From assembly GCA_021927905.1 (NCBI GenBank), contig BLLK01000051.1, positions 1,612,001-1,676,000 on the forward strand: a stretch of DNA of 64,000 nucleotides, given 5' to 3'. The DNA is from Chaetoceros tenuissimus (lineage: Eukaryota > Bacillariophyta > Thalassiosirophyceae > Chaetocerotales > Chaetocerotaceae). The notes below the pieces were generated by a model. That model was not told the DNA's origin. It saw only the letters and a program-made list of their open reading frames with translations, and ran no database searches. The stretch's first letter is position 1; the number at the start of each line of letters is the position of its first letter. Positions 1-10,315 of this stretch are shown in pieces. Position numbers and translations under genes: made by a program.

Positions 1-239
1 AATCCGAACCTCGTTGTTAAGAAAGCAACGACTTCCTTAGATTGTAAATAGGGAGATTATATAATGAAAGAGAAGGGAAGGAGAGAGGGAGTAACCAATG
101 AAATTGTCACGTTTCCACCATTTTTTCGATGGAAAAATTCCAAAAAATGCTTGACATGTTAATGACTCAAAAGAGGTATGAATGCTTCACATATGATGCA
201 ATTCTTCAAAGAGTAATCATAATTAATTAAATACAAACT

Positions 240-2036
240 ATGGCAGACCAAATTCTACGCTTAGAAGCTACAAGAGGTGCTACTAACAGAGCTCAACTTG
301 CTAGATCTCATCAACAGCAGGCAAGAGAGCTTGCTATAGCAATTGCACCACTTGTGCAAACAAATGATTGCTATGCTGGACTTGAAAAGAAGTTTAAAAA
401 ATATGTTGATCAGCACAGAAACAACTTGCCTTTCCAGTTAGCAGCAAATAAGTATGTCAACAAATTTAGCGTTGAGTCATACTATCTTTCGGAGGAAAAG
501 AAACGCATCGTGAAATTTGAAACGATGAAAAATACTTGCAAGGCCGTTGACCACCTTTCGGACAGAGAAGGCGGCCCATTATCTCCACAATGTAATATAA
601 GGGAACATGCTGACACCAAACTTGTTGTAAATCAAGTTTTGGACTATGTGAAGGTCCAGTATAAACAAAAATTGGAAAATAGAGAAGCACAAAATGATCC
701 ACATGAAAAGAATCCCTTCAATATCATATCTCAAGAAAATATTTCTAAAGTGATGTTCAATAAATTGAGAACTGGTCAGTCTTGGGAGGATGTGGTTGTT
801 TGCTGGTCCATCACCACAACAACTCTACTTAGATTTGACCAAGCTCAAGTGGTCACGCTGGACAAACTTTTTTTGAGCACAGACTTGCCGCCATGGGGCA
901 TTGAAACACCTTTCGACGGGGAAGAGTGGAATGAAATTACAAATAATAGACAATCAACAGGAGATGAACGGATGCTGGCCATCCTTTGTCCTCCATTGGA
1001 TCAGCGGAAAAAAAATAAAGAAAATGATAGCTTAAAAACTGAAGGTGTTGGAGCCTTTCGTCACAAGCGCTTTGAACGTTGTCCTCATGGAATTCTAGCA
1101 TTTTCGCTTCTACAAAAATTTCACAATTTAAGGCAGAGAATATCATTTAAAAAAAAGGAGCACACACCACAACACAAAATTCACTGGAGAGATGTGAAGC
1201 TATTCAATATATCCTACAACACAGCTTGGGATCAGTATAACAAGATGATGGAAGATGCTGGTGTACAAAAGTGGTTAAAAACTACCCACATGAGAAAAGC
1301 TGGTAGTAACTTATGCACAGCTCAAGGAATGACGCCGAGCGAGGTAAGAACACTTACAAAACACTCCACGAAACAAGACAATTTTGACAAAAGCTACGGT
1401 TGCGAGGTTTCAATACCTGTGGCTTCCACTATTGCTGGCTTTCGTCCACGTCGTGATGAATATTTTGTTCCACGAACATCAATTTCTGGACCTAGTGAGC
1501 CTTTGTCTATGAATCAATGTACTGTCCTTCTATTTGATGATTATTTGGAATGGGTGGCAGAACAATCTGGTCCAGAAGGAGATAAGAGTTCTGCAGCAAG
1601 TCACTTTTTGACACAGCTCATTCCGTACTTTACACAAGTGGCAATCCAAGATGGGATATATTGGATACACAATTTTCCAAATAATCCGGTGGTTGAATTA
1701 TTTCTCTCTAAACTACAACGTACTTGGCCAGATGGAGGTTACTGTGCTTGGGCACAAACACAGAGAAAAACTTGTAAAGAAAAAATCAAAAATTTTCGTG
1801 AGCTCCATGACCTGAAAGGAAACGTCCATGACGTGAGAGGAAACGTTTCACAAATTCTACAAATATGCCAGCAGCAAGCTGGTTTGTTGCAGCAGCAAGC
1901 CGGCATGTTGCAGCAGTTGCAAAATCGTGTAGCTGCTCTACAACAACAACCACAGGAAGGGGGGGAGAGAGTAGTTGAAGGAAACGAACAGCAGCAACAA
2001 CAGCAGCAACAACAACAGCAGCAGCAGCAACAACAA

Positions 2037-2068
<32 letters not shown>

Positions 2069-2594
2069 ACAGCAGAATGAAAATGTGAATCATCAGCAAC
2101 AGCAGCAACATCAGCAGAGAATACAGCCACAGCAGCAGAGAATACAGCAACAGCAGCAGCAGCAAATGAATTTACGGCCGATGTCTAACCCAAGACGGCC
2201 AACAGTGTCTAGTTTAATTACATATCGAACCCTGCATACGCTCGCTATATCCTACGAGACTCATTTGCATTACCTTGTTGAACATAAAAAGGAGCATGAG
2301 ATTTTAGGTTGTTCTAAGCCGAAAAATATGTGGTCAAGAATCAAGAGACTCCATAGTCGCATAATTGATCATGCAATTGATATGAATAGAGACAACCAAT
2401 CTGTAAATGCAAGAGCTATTATTGATGAAGGGTTGCGAAATCGACGCTTTCCAAACATATTAATTCAAGCTGCGATTGATTTAGATGCAACAGAGAGAGT
2501 AGACAAAACTCTCCCTGCATACGAAATGTGGCTAACACAAGATTCGACGTTGGGTGGGAGATATGCACCAAGAAAGCGTCAACGTCGTGTATGA
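240..2594 (+). CDS. Crypton-like tyrosine recombinase with polyglutamine tract
   Basis: This 784-residue protein probably cuts and rejoins the element's DNA during integration and excision. The catalytic set can be read as R198 (LLRFDQAQ), H350-R352 (THMRKAG), H375 (TKHSTKQD) and the nucleophile candidate Y386 (DNFDKSYG). After the tyrosine comes a block GFRPRRDEYFVPR (about residues 397-410), like the GF...Y..PR segment of Crypton recombinases. A helical Gln-rich linker is followed by a polyglutamine run at about 583-612, then a second Q-rich stretch and a basic C-terminus ending RKRQRRV. The poly-Q is encoded by mixed CAG and CAA. The start ATG follows an AT-rich leader, and the open frame is intact. 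The H-x-R spacing is one residue shorter than the common HxxR, so exact assignment of that motif is tentative. The N-terminal 190 residues match nothing I recognise. Confidence 0.72.
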
Positions 2595-2715
2595 ATTACA
2601 TATTTATTTTATGCATACTACATTTATAATAAATAAGGAGTACTACATTTTTATATTTTTTCCGTTTATTATTTCCATCGATGGTACATGCATTTTTCAT
2701 ATTTTCAATTTTCTC

Positions 2716-3312
2716 TTAGTCAATGACAATGACCTCTTCGTCATTCTTATCCAAGCCGCAATCCATTTTTACTTCAGCTTCTTGAGGGGATGAAGCTTTC
2801 TTTACAATTATGTCAATATGACCATTGCAATTTCCACGGTTGTCGTATTTCTTCCATACGTCTAGATGTACAATTTGCGCATCGTCGTCGATAAGTACAC
2901 CTTTGAAAGGTTTGTCCATTAGCCACTTTGCAAGGTTATCAACATCTCTTCCAACAGTTGGCCATTTTGCAAGAGATTTTGGGAAAATATTGCGATAAAG
3001 GCGCCCAATACTACTCCCTTTCTTTGTCTTTGCCTTAAATTGATTTCCTGGCCGTTCAAGAGAAAAGATCATTTTCACTTCCACGGCTTGTTTGGCTTTA
3101 AAAATAGGAAGCTCCATAGATCCACCAAATTTATCACAGAGCGTTTTATGGAATCTGTTCTGTAATTTCTGATTTCCATTCCACATTTTATTCAAACTCC
3201 ATTTAGGAATGCAACGTTGCCAAACCACAGGCTTCCCTTTGACTCTGATATGTAACGATCCCTCTTCTTGCTCATAGCGACTCTTCACAATCTCAAAACT
3301 TTTCTCTACCAT
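2716..3312 (-). CDS. RusA-type Holliday junction resolvase of the element
   Basis: The 198-residue product has the RusA active-site layout. GRDVDNLAKWLMD (residues 121-133) gives D123, D125, N126 and K129. FKGVLIDDDAQIVHLDVWKK (136-155) supplies the last acidic cluster, D142-D144. The E. coli enzyme has the same order (RDLDNLQK ... LDDAQVV), with catalytic aspartates at 70, 72 and 91. The N-terminus holds GKPVVWQRCIPKW, in the place of the usual P..R.R strand. RusA enzymes cut four-way DNA junctions symmetrically and are mostly known from phages and prophages. The gene is convergent to the recombinase with a 121-bp gap. A junction resolvase would fit an element that moves through four-way-junction intermediates or resolves circular multimers; that role is inference. 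Confidence 0.78.
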   Translation of the reverse strand: MVEKSFEIVKSRYEQEEGSLHIRVKGKPVVWQRCIPKWSLNKMWNGNQKLQNRFHKTLCDKFGGSMELPIFKAKQAVEVKMIFSLERPGNQFKAKTKKGSSIGRLYRNIFPKSLAKWPTVGRDVDNLAKWLMDKPFKGVLIDDDAQIVHLDVWKKYDNRGNCNGHIDIIVKKASSPQEAEVKMDCGLDKNDEEVIVID

Positions 3313-3512
3313 CTTCGAACTATCAACTCTTGATTATATTCTATATGCGCAACAGAAGCTCTTCTCTCTTCTAGAATTTATTTCTATAGGTTGACACTTC
3401 TCTCTAGCTAAGAGGAATGGTTCGGGTTCGCTCTCATTTCATGAGCTCCAAATGAAAAGAGGAGTTCTTTGCAATCAACTACCTATCATCATCGAGTTGA
3501 TTTGATAACTCG

Positions 3513-3582
3513 GAACATATGCTGGATGTCGTTCGAAAATTTTCTATCAAATTCAGAACATATGCTGGATGTCGTTCGAAAA
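3513..3582. repeat. Pair of 27-bp direct repeats in the element's non-coding region
   Basis: Two identical 27-bp copies (3513-3539 and 3556-3582) start GAACATATGCTGGATG and end in CGTTCGAAAA; their starts are 43 bp apart. They lie between the resolvase start and the element junction. Paired repeats of this kind next to a recombination point could be accessory binding sites for the recombinase or for a replication protein. The placement is seen; the function is inference. Confidence 0.6.
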
Positions 3583-3662
3583 ATTTCTACCGGAAATGTA
3601 TGTCTTGATTCCCGAAAAAGTACAAGACTTTGCTTATTTACCCTATTCAAGGAGGCTTTCAA

Positions 3663-3709
3663 AGCACTTCTTTTCTACGTGGAAAGTGTGACGAAGTTTT
3701 AGAAGTGCT
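3663..3709. repeat. Inverted repeat (9-bp stem) near the element junction
   Basis: AGCACTTCT (3663-3671) pairs with AGAAGTGCT (3701-3709) around a 29-nt loop, about 80 bp inside the copy 1/copy 2 junction. It may be part of the recombination site or a terminator. The same hairpin recurs at 7429-7475 in copy 2. Confidence 0.4.
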
Positions 3710-4005
3710 CTTCTCGACCGTTATTTTCTAGGCCATTTTCCTTATCTAAGACATCTGATTGGTCGACGATTCTTATTTATTTCGGGAGAAACAACGACTT
3801 CCTTAGATTGTAAATAGGGAGATTATATAATGAAAGAGAAGGGAAGGAGAGAGGGAGTAACCAATGAAATTGTCACGTTTCCACCATTTTTTCGATGGAA
3901 AAATTCCAAAAAATGCTTGACATGTTAATGACTCAAAAGAGGTATGAATGCTTCACATATGATGCAATTCTTCAAAGAGTAATCATAATTAATTAAATAC
4001 AAACT

Positions 4006-5802
4006 ATGGCAGACCAAATTCTACGCTTAGAAGCTACAAGAGGTGCTACTAACAGAGCTCAACTTGCTAGATCTCATCAACAGCAGGCAAGAGAGCTTGC
4101 TATAGCAATTGCACCACTTGTGCAAACAAATGATTGCTATGCTGGACTTGAAAAGAAGTTTAAAAAATATGTTGATCAGCACAGAAACAACTTGCCTTTC
4201 CAGTTAGCAGCAAATAAGTATGTCAACAAATTTAGCGTTGAGTCATACTATCTTTCGGAGGAAAAGAAACGCATCGTGAAATTTGAAACGATGAAAAATA
4301 CTTGCAAGGCCGTTGACCACCTTTCGGACAGAGAAGGCGGCCCATTATCTCCACAATGTAATATAAGGGAACATGCTGACACCAAACTTGTTGTAAATCA
4401 AGTTTTGGACTATGTGAAGGTCCAGTATAAACAAAAATTGGAAAATAGAGAAGCACAAAATGATCCACATGAAAAGAATCCCTTCAATATCATATCTCAA
4501 GAAAATATTTCTAAAGTGATGTTCAATAAATTGAGAACTGGTCAGTCTTGGGAGGATGTGGTTGTTTGCTGGTCCATCACCACAACAACTCTACTTAGAT
4601 TTGACCAAGCTCAAGTGGTCACGCTGGACAAACTTTTTTTGAGCACAGACTTGCCGCCATGGGGCATTGAAACACCTTTCGACGGGGAAGAGTGGAATGA
4701 AATTACAAATAATAGACAATCAACAGGAGATGAACGGATGCTGGCCATCCTTTGTCCTCCATTGGATCAGCGGAAAAAAAATAAAGAAAATGATAGCTTA
4801 AAAACTGAAGGTGTTGGAGCCTTTCGTCACAAGCGCTTTGAACGTTGTCCTCATGGAATTCTAGCATTTTCGCTTCTACAAAAATTTCACAATTTAAGGC
4901 AGAGAATATCATTTAAAAAAAAGGAGCACACACCACAACACAAAATTCACTGGAGAGATGTGAAGCTATTCAATATATCCTACAACACAGCTTGGGATCA
5001 GTATAACAAGATGATGGAAGATGCTGGTGTACAAAAGTGGTTAAAAACTACCCACATGAGAAAAGCTGGTAGTAACTTATGCACAGCTCAAGGAATGACG
5101 CCGAGCGAGGTAAGAACACTTACAAAACACTCCACGAAACAAGACAATTTTGACAAAAGCTACGGTTGCGAGGTTTCAATACCTGTGGCTTCCACTATTG
5201 CTGGCTTTCGTCCACGTCGTGATGAATATTTTGTTCCACGAACATCAATTTCTGGACCTAGTGAGCCTTTGTCTATGAATCAATGTACTGTCCTTCTATT
5301 TGATGATTATTTGGAATGGGTGGCAGAACAATCTGGTCCAGAAGGAGATAAGAGTTCTGCAGCAAGTCACTTTTTGACACAGCTCATTCCGTACTTTACA
5401 CAAGTGGCAATCCAAGATGGGATATATTGGATACACAATTTTCCAAATAATCCGGTGGTTGAATTATTTCTCTCTAAACTACAACGTACTTGGCCAGATG
5501 GAGGTTACTGTGCTTGGGCACAAACACAGAGAAAAACTTGTAAAGAAAAAATCAAAAATTTTCGTGAGCTCCATGACCTGAAAGGAAACGTCCATGACGT
5601 GAGAGGAAACGTTTCACAAATTCTACAAATATGCCAGCAGCAAGCTGGTTTGTTGCAGCAGCAAGCCGGCATGTTGCAGCAGTTGCAAAATCGTGTAGCT
5701 GCTCTACAACAACAACCACAGGAAGGGGGGGAGAGAGTAGTTGAAGGAAACGAACAGCAGCAACAACAGCAGCAACAACAACAGCAGCAGCAGCAACAAC
5801 AA

Positions 5803-5834
<32 letters not shown>

Positions 5835-6360
5835 ACAGCAGAATGAAAATGTGAATCATCAGCAACAGCAGCAACATCAGCAGAGAATACAGCCACAGCA
5901 GCAGAGAATACAGCAACAGCAGCAGCAGCAAATGAATTTACGGCCGATGTCTAACCCAAGACGGCCAACAGTGTCTAGTTTAATTACATATCGAACCCTG
6001 CATACGCTCGCTATATCCTACGAGACTCATTTGCATTACCTTGTTGAACATAAAAAGGAGCATGAGATTTTAGGTTGTTCTAAGCCGAAAAATATGTGGT
6101 CAAGAATCAAGAGACTCCATAGTCGCATAATTGATCATGCAATTGATATGAATAGAGACAACCAATCTGTAAATGCAAGAGCTATTATTGATGAAGGGTT
6201 GCGAAATCGACGCTTTCCAAACATATTAATTCAAGCTGCGATTGATTTAGATGCAACAGAGAGAGTAGACAAAACTCTCCCTGCATACGAAATGTGGCTA
6301 ACACAAGATTCGACGTTGGGTGGGAGATATGCACCAAGAAAGCGTCAACGTCGTGTATGA
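4006..6360 (+). CDS. Crypton-like tyrosine recombinase, copy 2
   Basis: This is the same 784-residue protein as the gene at 240-2594, with the same catalytic arginine, H-x-R, histidine and tyrosine and the same polyglutamine length. Sharing even the long CAG/CAA tract, which normally drifts fast, argues that the two copies separated very recently. The frame is fully open. Confidence 0.72.
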
Positions 6361-6481
6361 ATTACATATTTATTTTATGCATACTACATTTATAATAAAT
6401 AAGGAGTACTACATTTTTATATTTTTTCCGTTTATTATTTCCATCGATGGTACATGCATTTTTCATATTTTCAATTTTCTC

Positions 6482-7078
6482 TTAGTCAATGACAATGACC
6501 TCTTCGTCATTCTTATCCAAGCCGCAATCCATTTTTACTTCAGCTTCTTGAGGGGATGAAGCTTTCTTTACAATTATGTCAATATGACCATTGCAATTTC
6601 CACGGTTGTCGTATTTCTTCCATACGTCTAGATGTACAATTTGCGCATCGTCGTCGATAAGTACACCTTTGAAAGGTTTGTCCATTAGCCACTTTGCAAG
6701 GTTATCAACATCTCTTCCAACAGTTGGCCATTTTGCAAGAGATTTTGGGAAAATATTGCGATAAAGGCGCCCAATACTACTCCCTTTCTTTGTCTTTGCC
6801 TTAAATTGATTTCCTGGCCGTTCAAGAGAAAAGATCATTTTCACTTCCACGGCTTGTTTGGCTTTAAAAATAGGAAGCTCCATAGATCCACCAAATTTAT
6901 CACAGAGCGTTTTATGGAATCTGTTCTGTAATTTCTGATTTCCATTCCACATTTTATTCAAACTCCATTTAGGAATGCAACGTTGCCAAACCACAGGCTT
7001 CCCTTTGACTCTGATATGTAACGATCCCTCTTCTTGCTCATAGCGACTCTTCACAATCTCAAAACTTTTCTCTACCAT
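6482..7078 (-). CDS. RusA-type Holliday junction resolvase, copy 2
   Basis: This is identical in translation to the resolvase at 2716-3312, including the DVDNL..K and DDDAQIV catalytic blocks. It is convergent with the second recombinase gene at the same 121-bp spacing. Confidence 0.78.
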   Translation of the reverse strand: MVEKSFEIVKSRYEQEEGSLHIRVKGKPVVWQRCIPKWSLNKMWNGNQKLQNRFHKTLCDKFGGSMELPIFKAKQAVEVKMIFSLERPGNQFKAKTKKGSSIGRLYRNIFPKSLAKWPTVGRDVDNLAKWLMDKPFKGVLIDDDAQIVHLDVWKKYDNRGNCNGHIDIIVKKASSPQEAEVKMDCGLDKNDEEVIVID

Positions 7079-7278
7079 CTTCGAACTATCAACTCTTGAT
7101 TATATTCTATATGCGCAACAGAAGCTCTTCTCTCTTCTAGAATTTATTTCTATAGGTTGACACTTCTCTCTAGCTAAGAGGAATGGTTCGGGTTCGCTCT
7201 CATTTCATGAGCTCCAAATGAAAAGAGGAGTTCTTTGCAATCAACTACCTATCATCATCGAGTTGATTTGATAACTCG

Positions 7279-7348
7279 GAACATATGCTGGATGTCGTTC
7301 GAAAATTTTCTATCAAATTCAGAACATATGCTGGATGTCGTTCGAAAA
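7279..7348. repeat. Pair of 27-bp direct repeats, copy 2
   Basis: The same two repeats as at 3513-3582, displaced by exactly 3,766 bp (7279-7305 and 7322-7348). Confidence 0.6.
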
Positions 7349-7641
7349 ATTTCTACCGGAAATGTATGTCTTGATTCCCGAAAAAGTACAAGACTTTGCT
7401 TATTTACCCTATTCAAGGAGGCTTTCAAAGCACTTCTTTTCTACGTGGAAAGTGTGACGAAGTTTTAGAAGTGCTCTTCTCGACCGTTATTTTCTAGGCC
7501 ATTTTCCTTATCTAAGACATCTGATTGGTCGACGATTCTTATTTATTTCGGGAGAAACAGCCACAAGGAGCATGTTAAAGAAAAATACAGGCATCCATAT
7601 TGCTTTGATAAATCTATCCATAAAGCTTGATTTATAGCAAC

Positions 7642-8078
7642 TCACATGAGTAAATCTCTTTTGCTCCTGAATTCTTTGTGTCTATTATGAAAAGCGGACG
7701 AGGTAAGAATATGCTGAAAGTAAGTAATCAATTCAGAGGGACTGTTCATTTCTTTCTAAAACTTACCCACGACGATGGGACACTGCAGCTATTTTCATCA
7801 TTTTGAATAAGACAGTAGTAACGCTGCTCTTCATTATGAGGATCATCAGCACATTTACAATACTTTGCATTGTATGTTTGAGGTATACCTAATGATGTAT
7901 TCTTAAACATGGTAGCATCAAACAATTCAATTTCTTTGGTGTCAGAATTATATGTCACTTCTATAGATTCTGCACTGAGTTTGCATTTATGATAGGATAC
8001 TCTTTGGGATTCGCACATGCTGATCATACATGACAAGGATACGAATAGCAGTAGGAGGAAGGAGTGACGTTTCTTCAT
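7642..8078 (-). CDS. Small secreted cysteine-containing protein, two exons
   Basis: Exon 1 (8078-7767) opens with a clear signal peptide: two Lys, then LLLLFVSLSCMISM and a cleavage region near CES-Q. The mature part is about 80 residues with cysteines grouped as KCK, YCKC, YYC and SCS, which suggests disulfides. A phase-0 intron of 53 nt (7766-7714, GTAAGT...TTTCAG) leads to exon 2 (7713-7642), which adds 23 residues and a stop. Without splicing the frame would end six codons past the donor. I do not recognise the family. The tandem mobile element ends 84 bp beyond the stop and may have replaced the native 3' flank. Confidence 0.6.
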
Positions 8079-8708
8079 GGTTGCATAGATTATACAAAGT
8101 TCTTACTTGTTGAAATTGCAAATGCTTTCAAGTAGATATTATATCAATCAAACAACAAAAATCTCTCCGTGAAAAAGAAACAGAACAAAAGAGTATCAAA
8201 AATGAGGCAGATCCAAATGCGCGTAGGACGTCACAGAATTTGATGAATCTTTTGAAAAATGGCCTAATTGACATCTTGGTTCTACTCCAAATTTTATCAA
8301 TGACGTTCCTATAATGTGTCATTGCGGAAATTTAGAAATACTTGTAGATACAAGATACAAGTACAATTTGAGTCTCATAGATTTTCTATTTCTTCAATAA
8401 TACCATATATAACTCCTACGCATGCGTAAATGGTACATGCTTCAACTGTTTCATAAACAAAACAATTTTCCAAAACTTTTTTCTAAAATTTAAAGTTTTA
8501 AAAAAACGTGCGTTCCATGAAACAATTCCAATATTATATATGCCAATCCATTCTCTCTTTATTTAACCAATAAAATATCCAAATTTCTAAAGAGCATGAC
8601 TTGACAATATTCCAATACTTGCATTCATGAAGAATCATGGTATTCCTGAATCTCTTGATAGTTCTCCCCCAACAAAGTATCCTCCTTTTTCATAAATATT
8701 CCATAAAT
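8079..8708. other. Intergenic region with a 12-bp palindrome
   Basis: No gene is seen in this AT-rich stretch between the secreted-protein start and the 3' end of the BASS gene. It contains a perfect palindrome TACGCATGCGTA at 8417-8428, which could be a factor-binding site. No other structure was noticed. Confidence 0.4.
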
Positions 8709-10315
8709 TTACTTTTTCTTTCCAAAAAGTGGTGGATACTTTTCAACAAGGGAACGATCAAACTTTCCAGAAGCCTTGACAGGGATATTACGCCAAACAA
8801 CTGCAAGAATGGAACCAGTCAAAGCCATCCAAACAACGGATACAGCAGAAGGAACTCTTGCAGCATACTGTCCAAAATGCAACTTTGCAAGCAAGAATCC
8901 AAACGCAGAAGACTTCATGGAAGTCTCAATGGCCATGGTACGACATGCAACTTCCCCAAATCCAGTCAAACGTGGAAGCATGTATCCAATCAACCCTCCT
9001 ACAAGGTGCAACAACAAAACAGGAAGTTGTAGACTCAATCCCGCATTCATGATTGGTTCGACAACCTGTGCTACAGCAGAAGCTACCAAAAGACAAGTGG
9101 AAACGACTCCTACAACAGGTGCAAATGGCAAAATAGCCTTTACAAATTTCGGTGCAAACTTGTTCAAAGTCATTCCTACAGCAATAGGAGCGAGTACAAC
9201 TTGAATAGTCGACATTGCAATTCCAACCGCATCAACTGGTACAACAGCTCCAAGGAGTAGTTTACAAAGTAGTGGAGTCATGAAAATCGCTCCAAGGGTA
9301 GTAGCGGTAGTCATTAATACACTGAGTGCAACATTACCCTTTGCAATATAGGTACAAAGGTTGGAAGCTTGTCCTCCATTGATACTTCCCACAAGTACCA
9401 TACCCGCTACAAGTGCTGGGTCAAGTGCGAAAGCTTTACCTAGAGCTAAAGCAAGTACAGGCATCATGGCATAACATAGAGTAAATTGCATAAAAACAGC
9501 ATTAGGTCTTGCTCCTACTCTAACGAAATCAGATGGAGTGAGAGTGATTCCCATGGAAAGCATGAGTGCTGCGAGTGCTCCTGTAAAGTAATCTGTGGTG
9601 AACCATTCAAAGGAAGTTGGTGATTTGAGTGCAAAGGCTGTGAATAGTACAGTCCATACTGGGAATAGGGTGGTTGCGATGGATGCTGCCTTGGTGTATG
9701 CTGCGAATGCCTTGGATCCAAAAGAAGATTCTTCTGCTGGTTCTGCCTGTAATTGTTAGGAGTTGATGTAGGATGGTGTGATATGATTTATGAAGGTATA
9801 TAAGTTTGTAGTAAAGGATACGAGAGAAAGAGTTCGGATCATAAAAGCATTTCAATAAAAGAGAGTCAAGAAGTGTAAGATAATGAAATTTGAAATGTAA
9901 ATCTTTTGAAAATTCAATTCCAATCGAAACAGTATAGAATAAACTAATACTTCTCTCTATAGTGTACTTACAGCAGCCATGTTCAAAGCAGTGAATGACT
10001 TGGTAGCAACATTCGGAGTAGCAACTACTTGTGAAGGAGAAGCAACAGTAGCGAGGCTTGGTGCGACCTTCAATGGAGACTTTTGAGAAAAAGATGAGAA
10101 TATGAGTTAGATTTTGAAATAGAAATAAGAAAGAATTTAATGAATATTCAAGTACATTTATTACAAAGCCATGTCTGTACTTCTATATCTCTGTCATTTC
10201 ATGTTGTGTCAACACAACACAAGAAAGATGTCTTTGTACTTACTTGAATGGAAGCAGGAGCGAATGCCTGAGCAACCGCTGGAAGAAGAATCAAAGCAAC
10301 TCTAGAAAACTTCAT
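8709..10315 (-). CDS. Plastid-targeted BASS-family sodium-coupled transporter, three exons
   Basis: Three exons join in phase: 10315-10244, 10079-9972 and 9746-8709, giving about 405 residues. Exon 1 encodes a short signal peptide ending AQAFAPAS, which fits the Ala-Phe-Ala-Pro cleavage motif of diatom plastid presequences. Exon 2 adds a Ser/Thr/Val-rich transit-like stretch. The mature part has about nine hydrophobic segments and two BASS signatures, GGQASNLCTYIAKGNVALSV and ETSMKSSAFGFLLA, matching GG.ASN..TYIA..NVALS and E..M.SSALG..LA in plant plastid BASS proteins. The family moves organic acids such as pyruvate or 2-keto acids with sodium; the substrate here is not determined. Both introns use GTAAGT donors. 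Confidence 0.85.

Larger units (their letters stand above)
26..3791 (+). mobile_element. Crypton-like element with RusA gene, copy 1 of a head-to-tail tandem
   Basis: This 3,766-bp unit is followed directly by a second copy that matches it wherever the two were compared. It carries two convergent genes: a tyrosine recombinase (240-2594, plus) and a RusA-type resolvase (2716-3312, minus). About 480 bp of non-coding DNA follow the resolvase start, holding a pair of direct repeats and a hairpin. There are no terminal inverted repeats and no transposase of the DDE type. The left junction, the middle junction and the right junction all read CA, so the unit can be written as CA-flanked. That pattern is what a tyrosine recombinase gives when it integrates circular DNA through a short crossover core. 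Cryptons are DNA transposons of this kind and are known from stramenopiles. An integrated small plasmid is an alternative. Confidence 0.75.
3792..7557 (+). mobile_element. Crypton-like element with RusA gene, copy 2 of the tandem
   Basis: This second 3,766-bp unit follows the first with no spacer. Both coding sequences translate identically to those of copy 1, and I saw no difference in the non-coding parts compared by eye. The right end runs GGGAGAAACA and then leaves the repeat for host DNA at GCCACAAGG. The insertion point lies 84 bp downstream of the stop codon of the small secreted-protein gene, so no host reading frame is broken. Near-perfect identity means a very recent event, concerted gene conversion, or an assembly that has opened and joined a circular molecule. 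Confidence 0.72.

Noticed and set aside
1786-2165. Open frames on the minus strand rich in Leu, Val and Ala opposite the polyglutamine region
   Set aside because: They are the complement of the CAG/CAA tract and arise from its composition; both copies of the element show them in the same place.
26-7557. Idea that the tandem unit is an integrated virus of the small circular DNA kind known from diatoms
   Set aside because: It has no replication-initiator or capsid-like gene. The recombinase and the CA junctions fit a Crypton-like DNA transposon or plasmid better.
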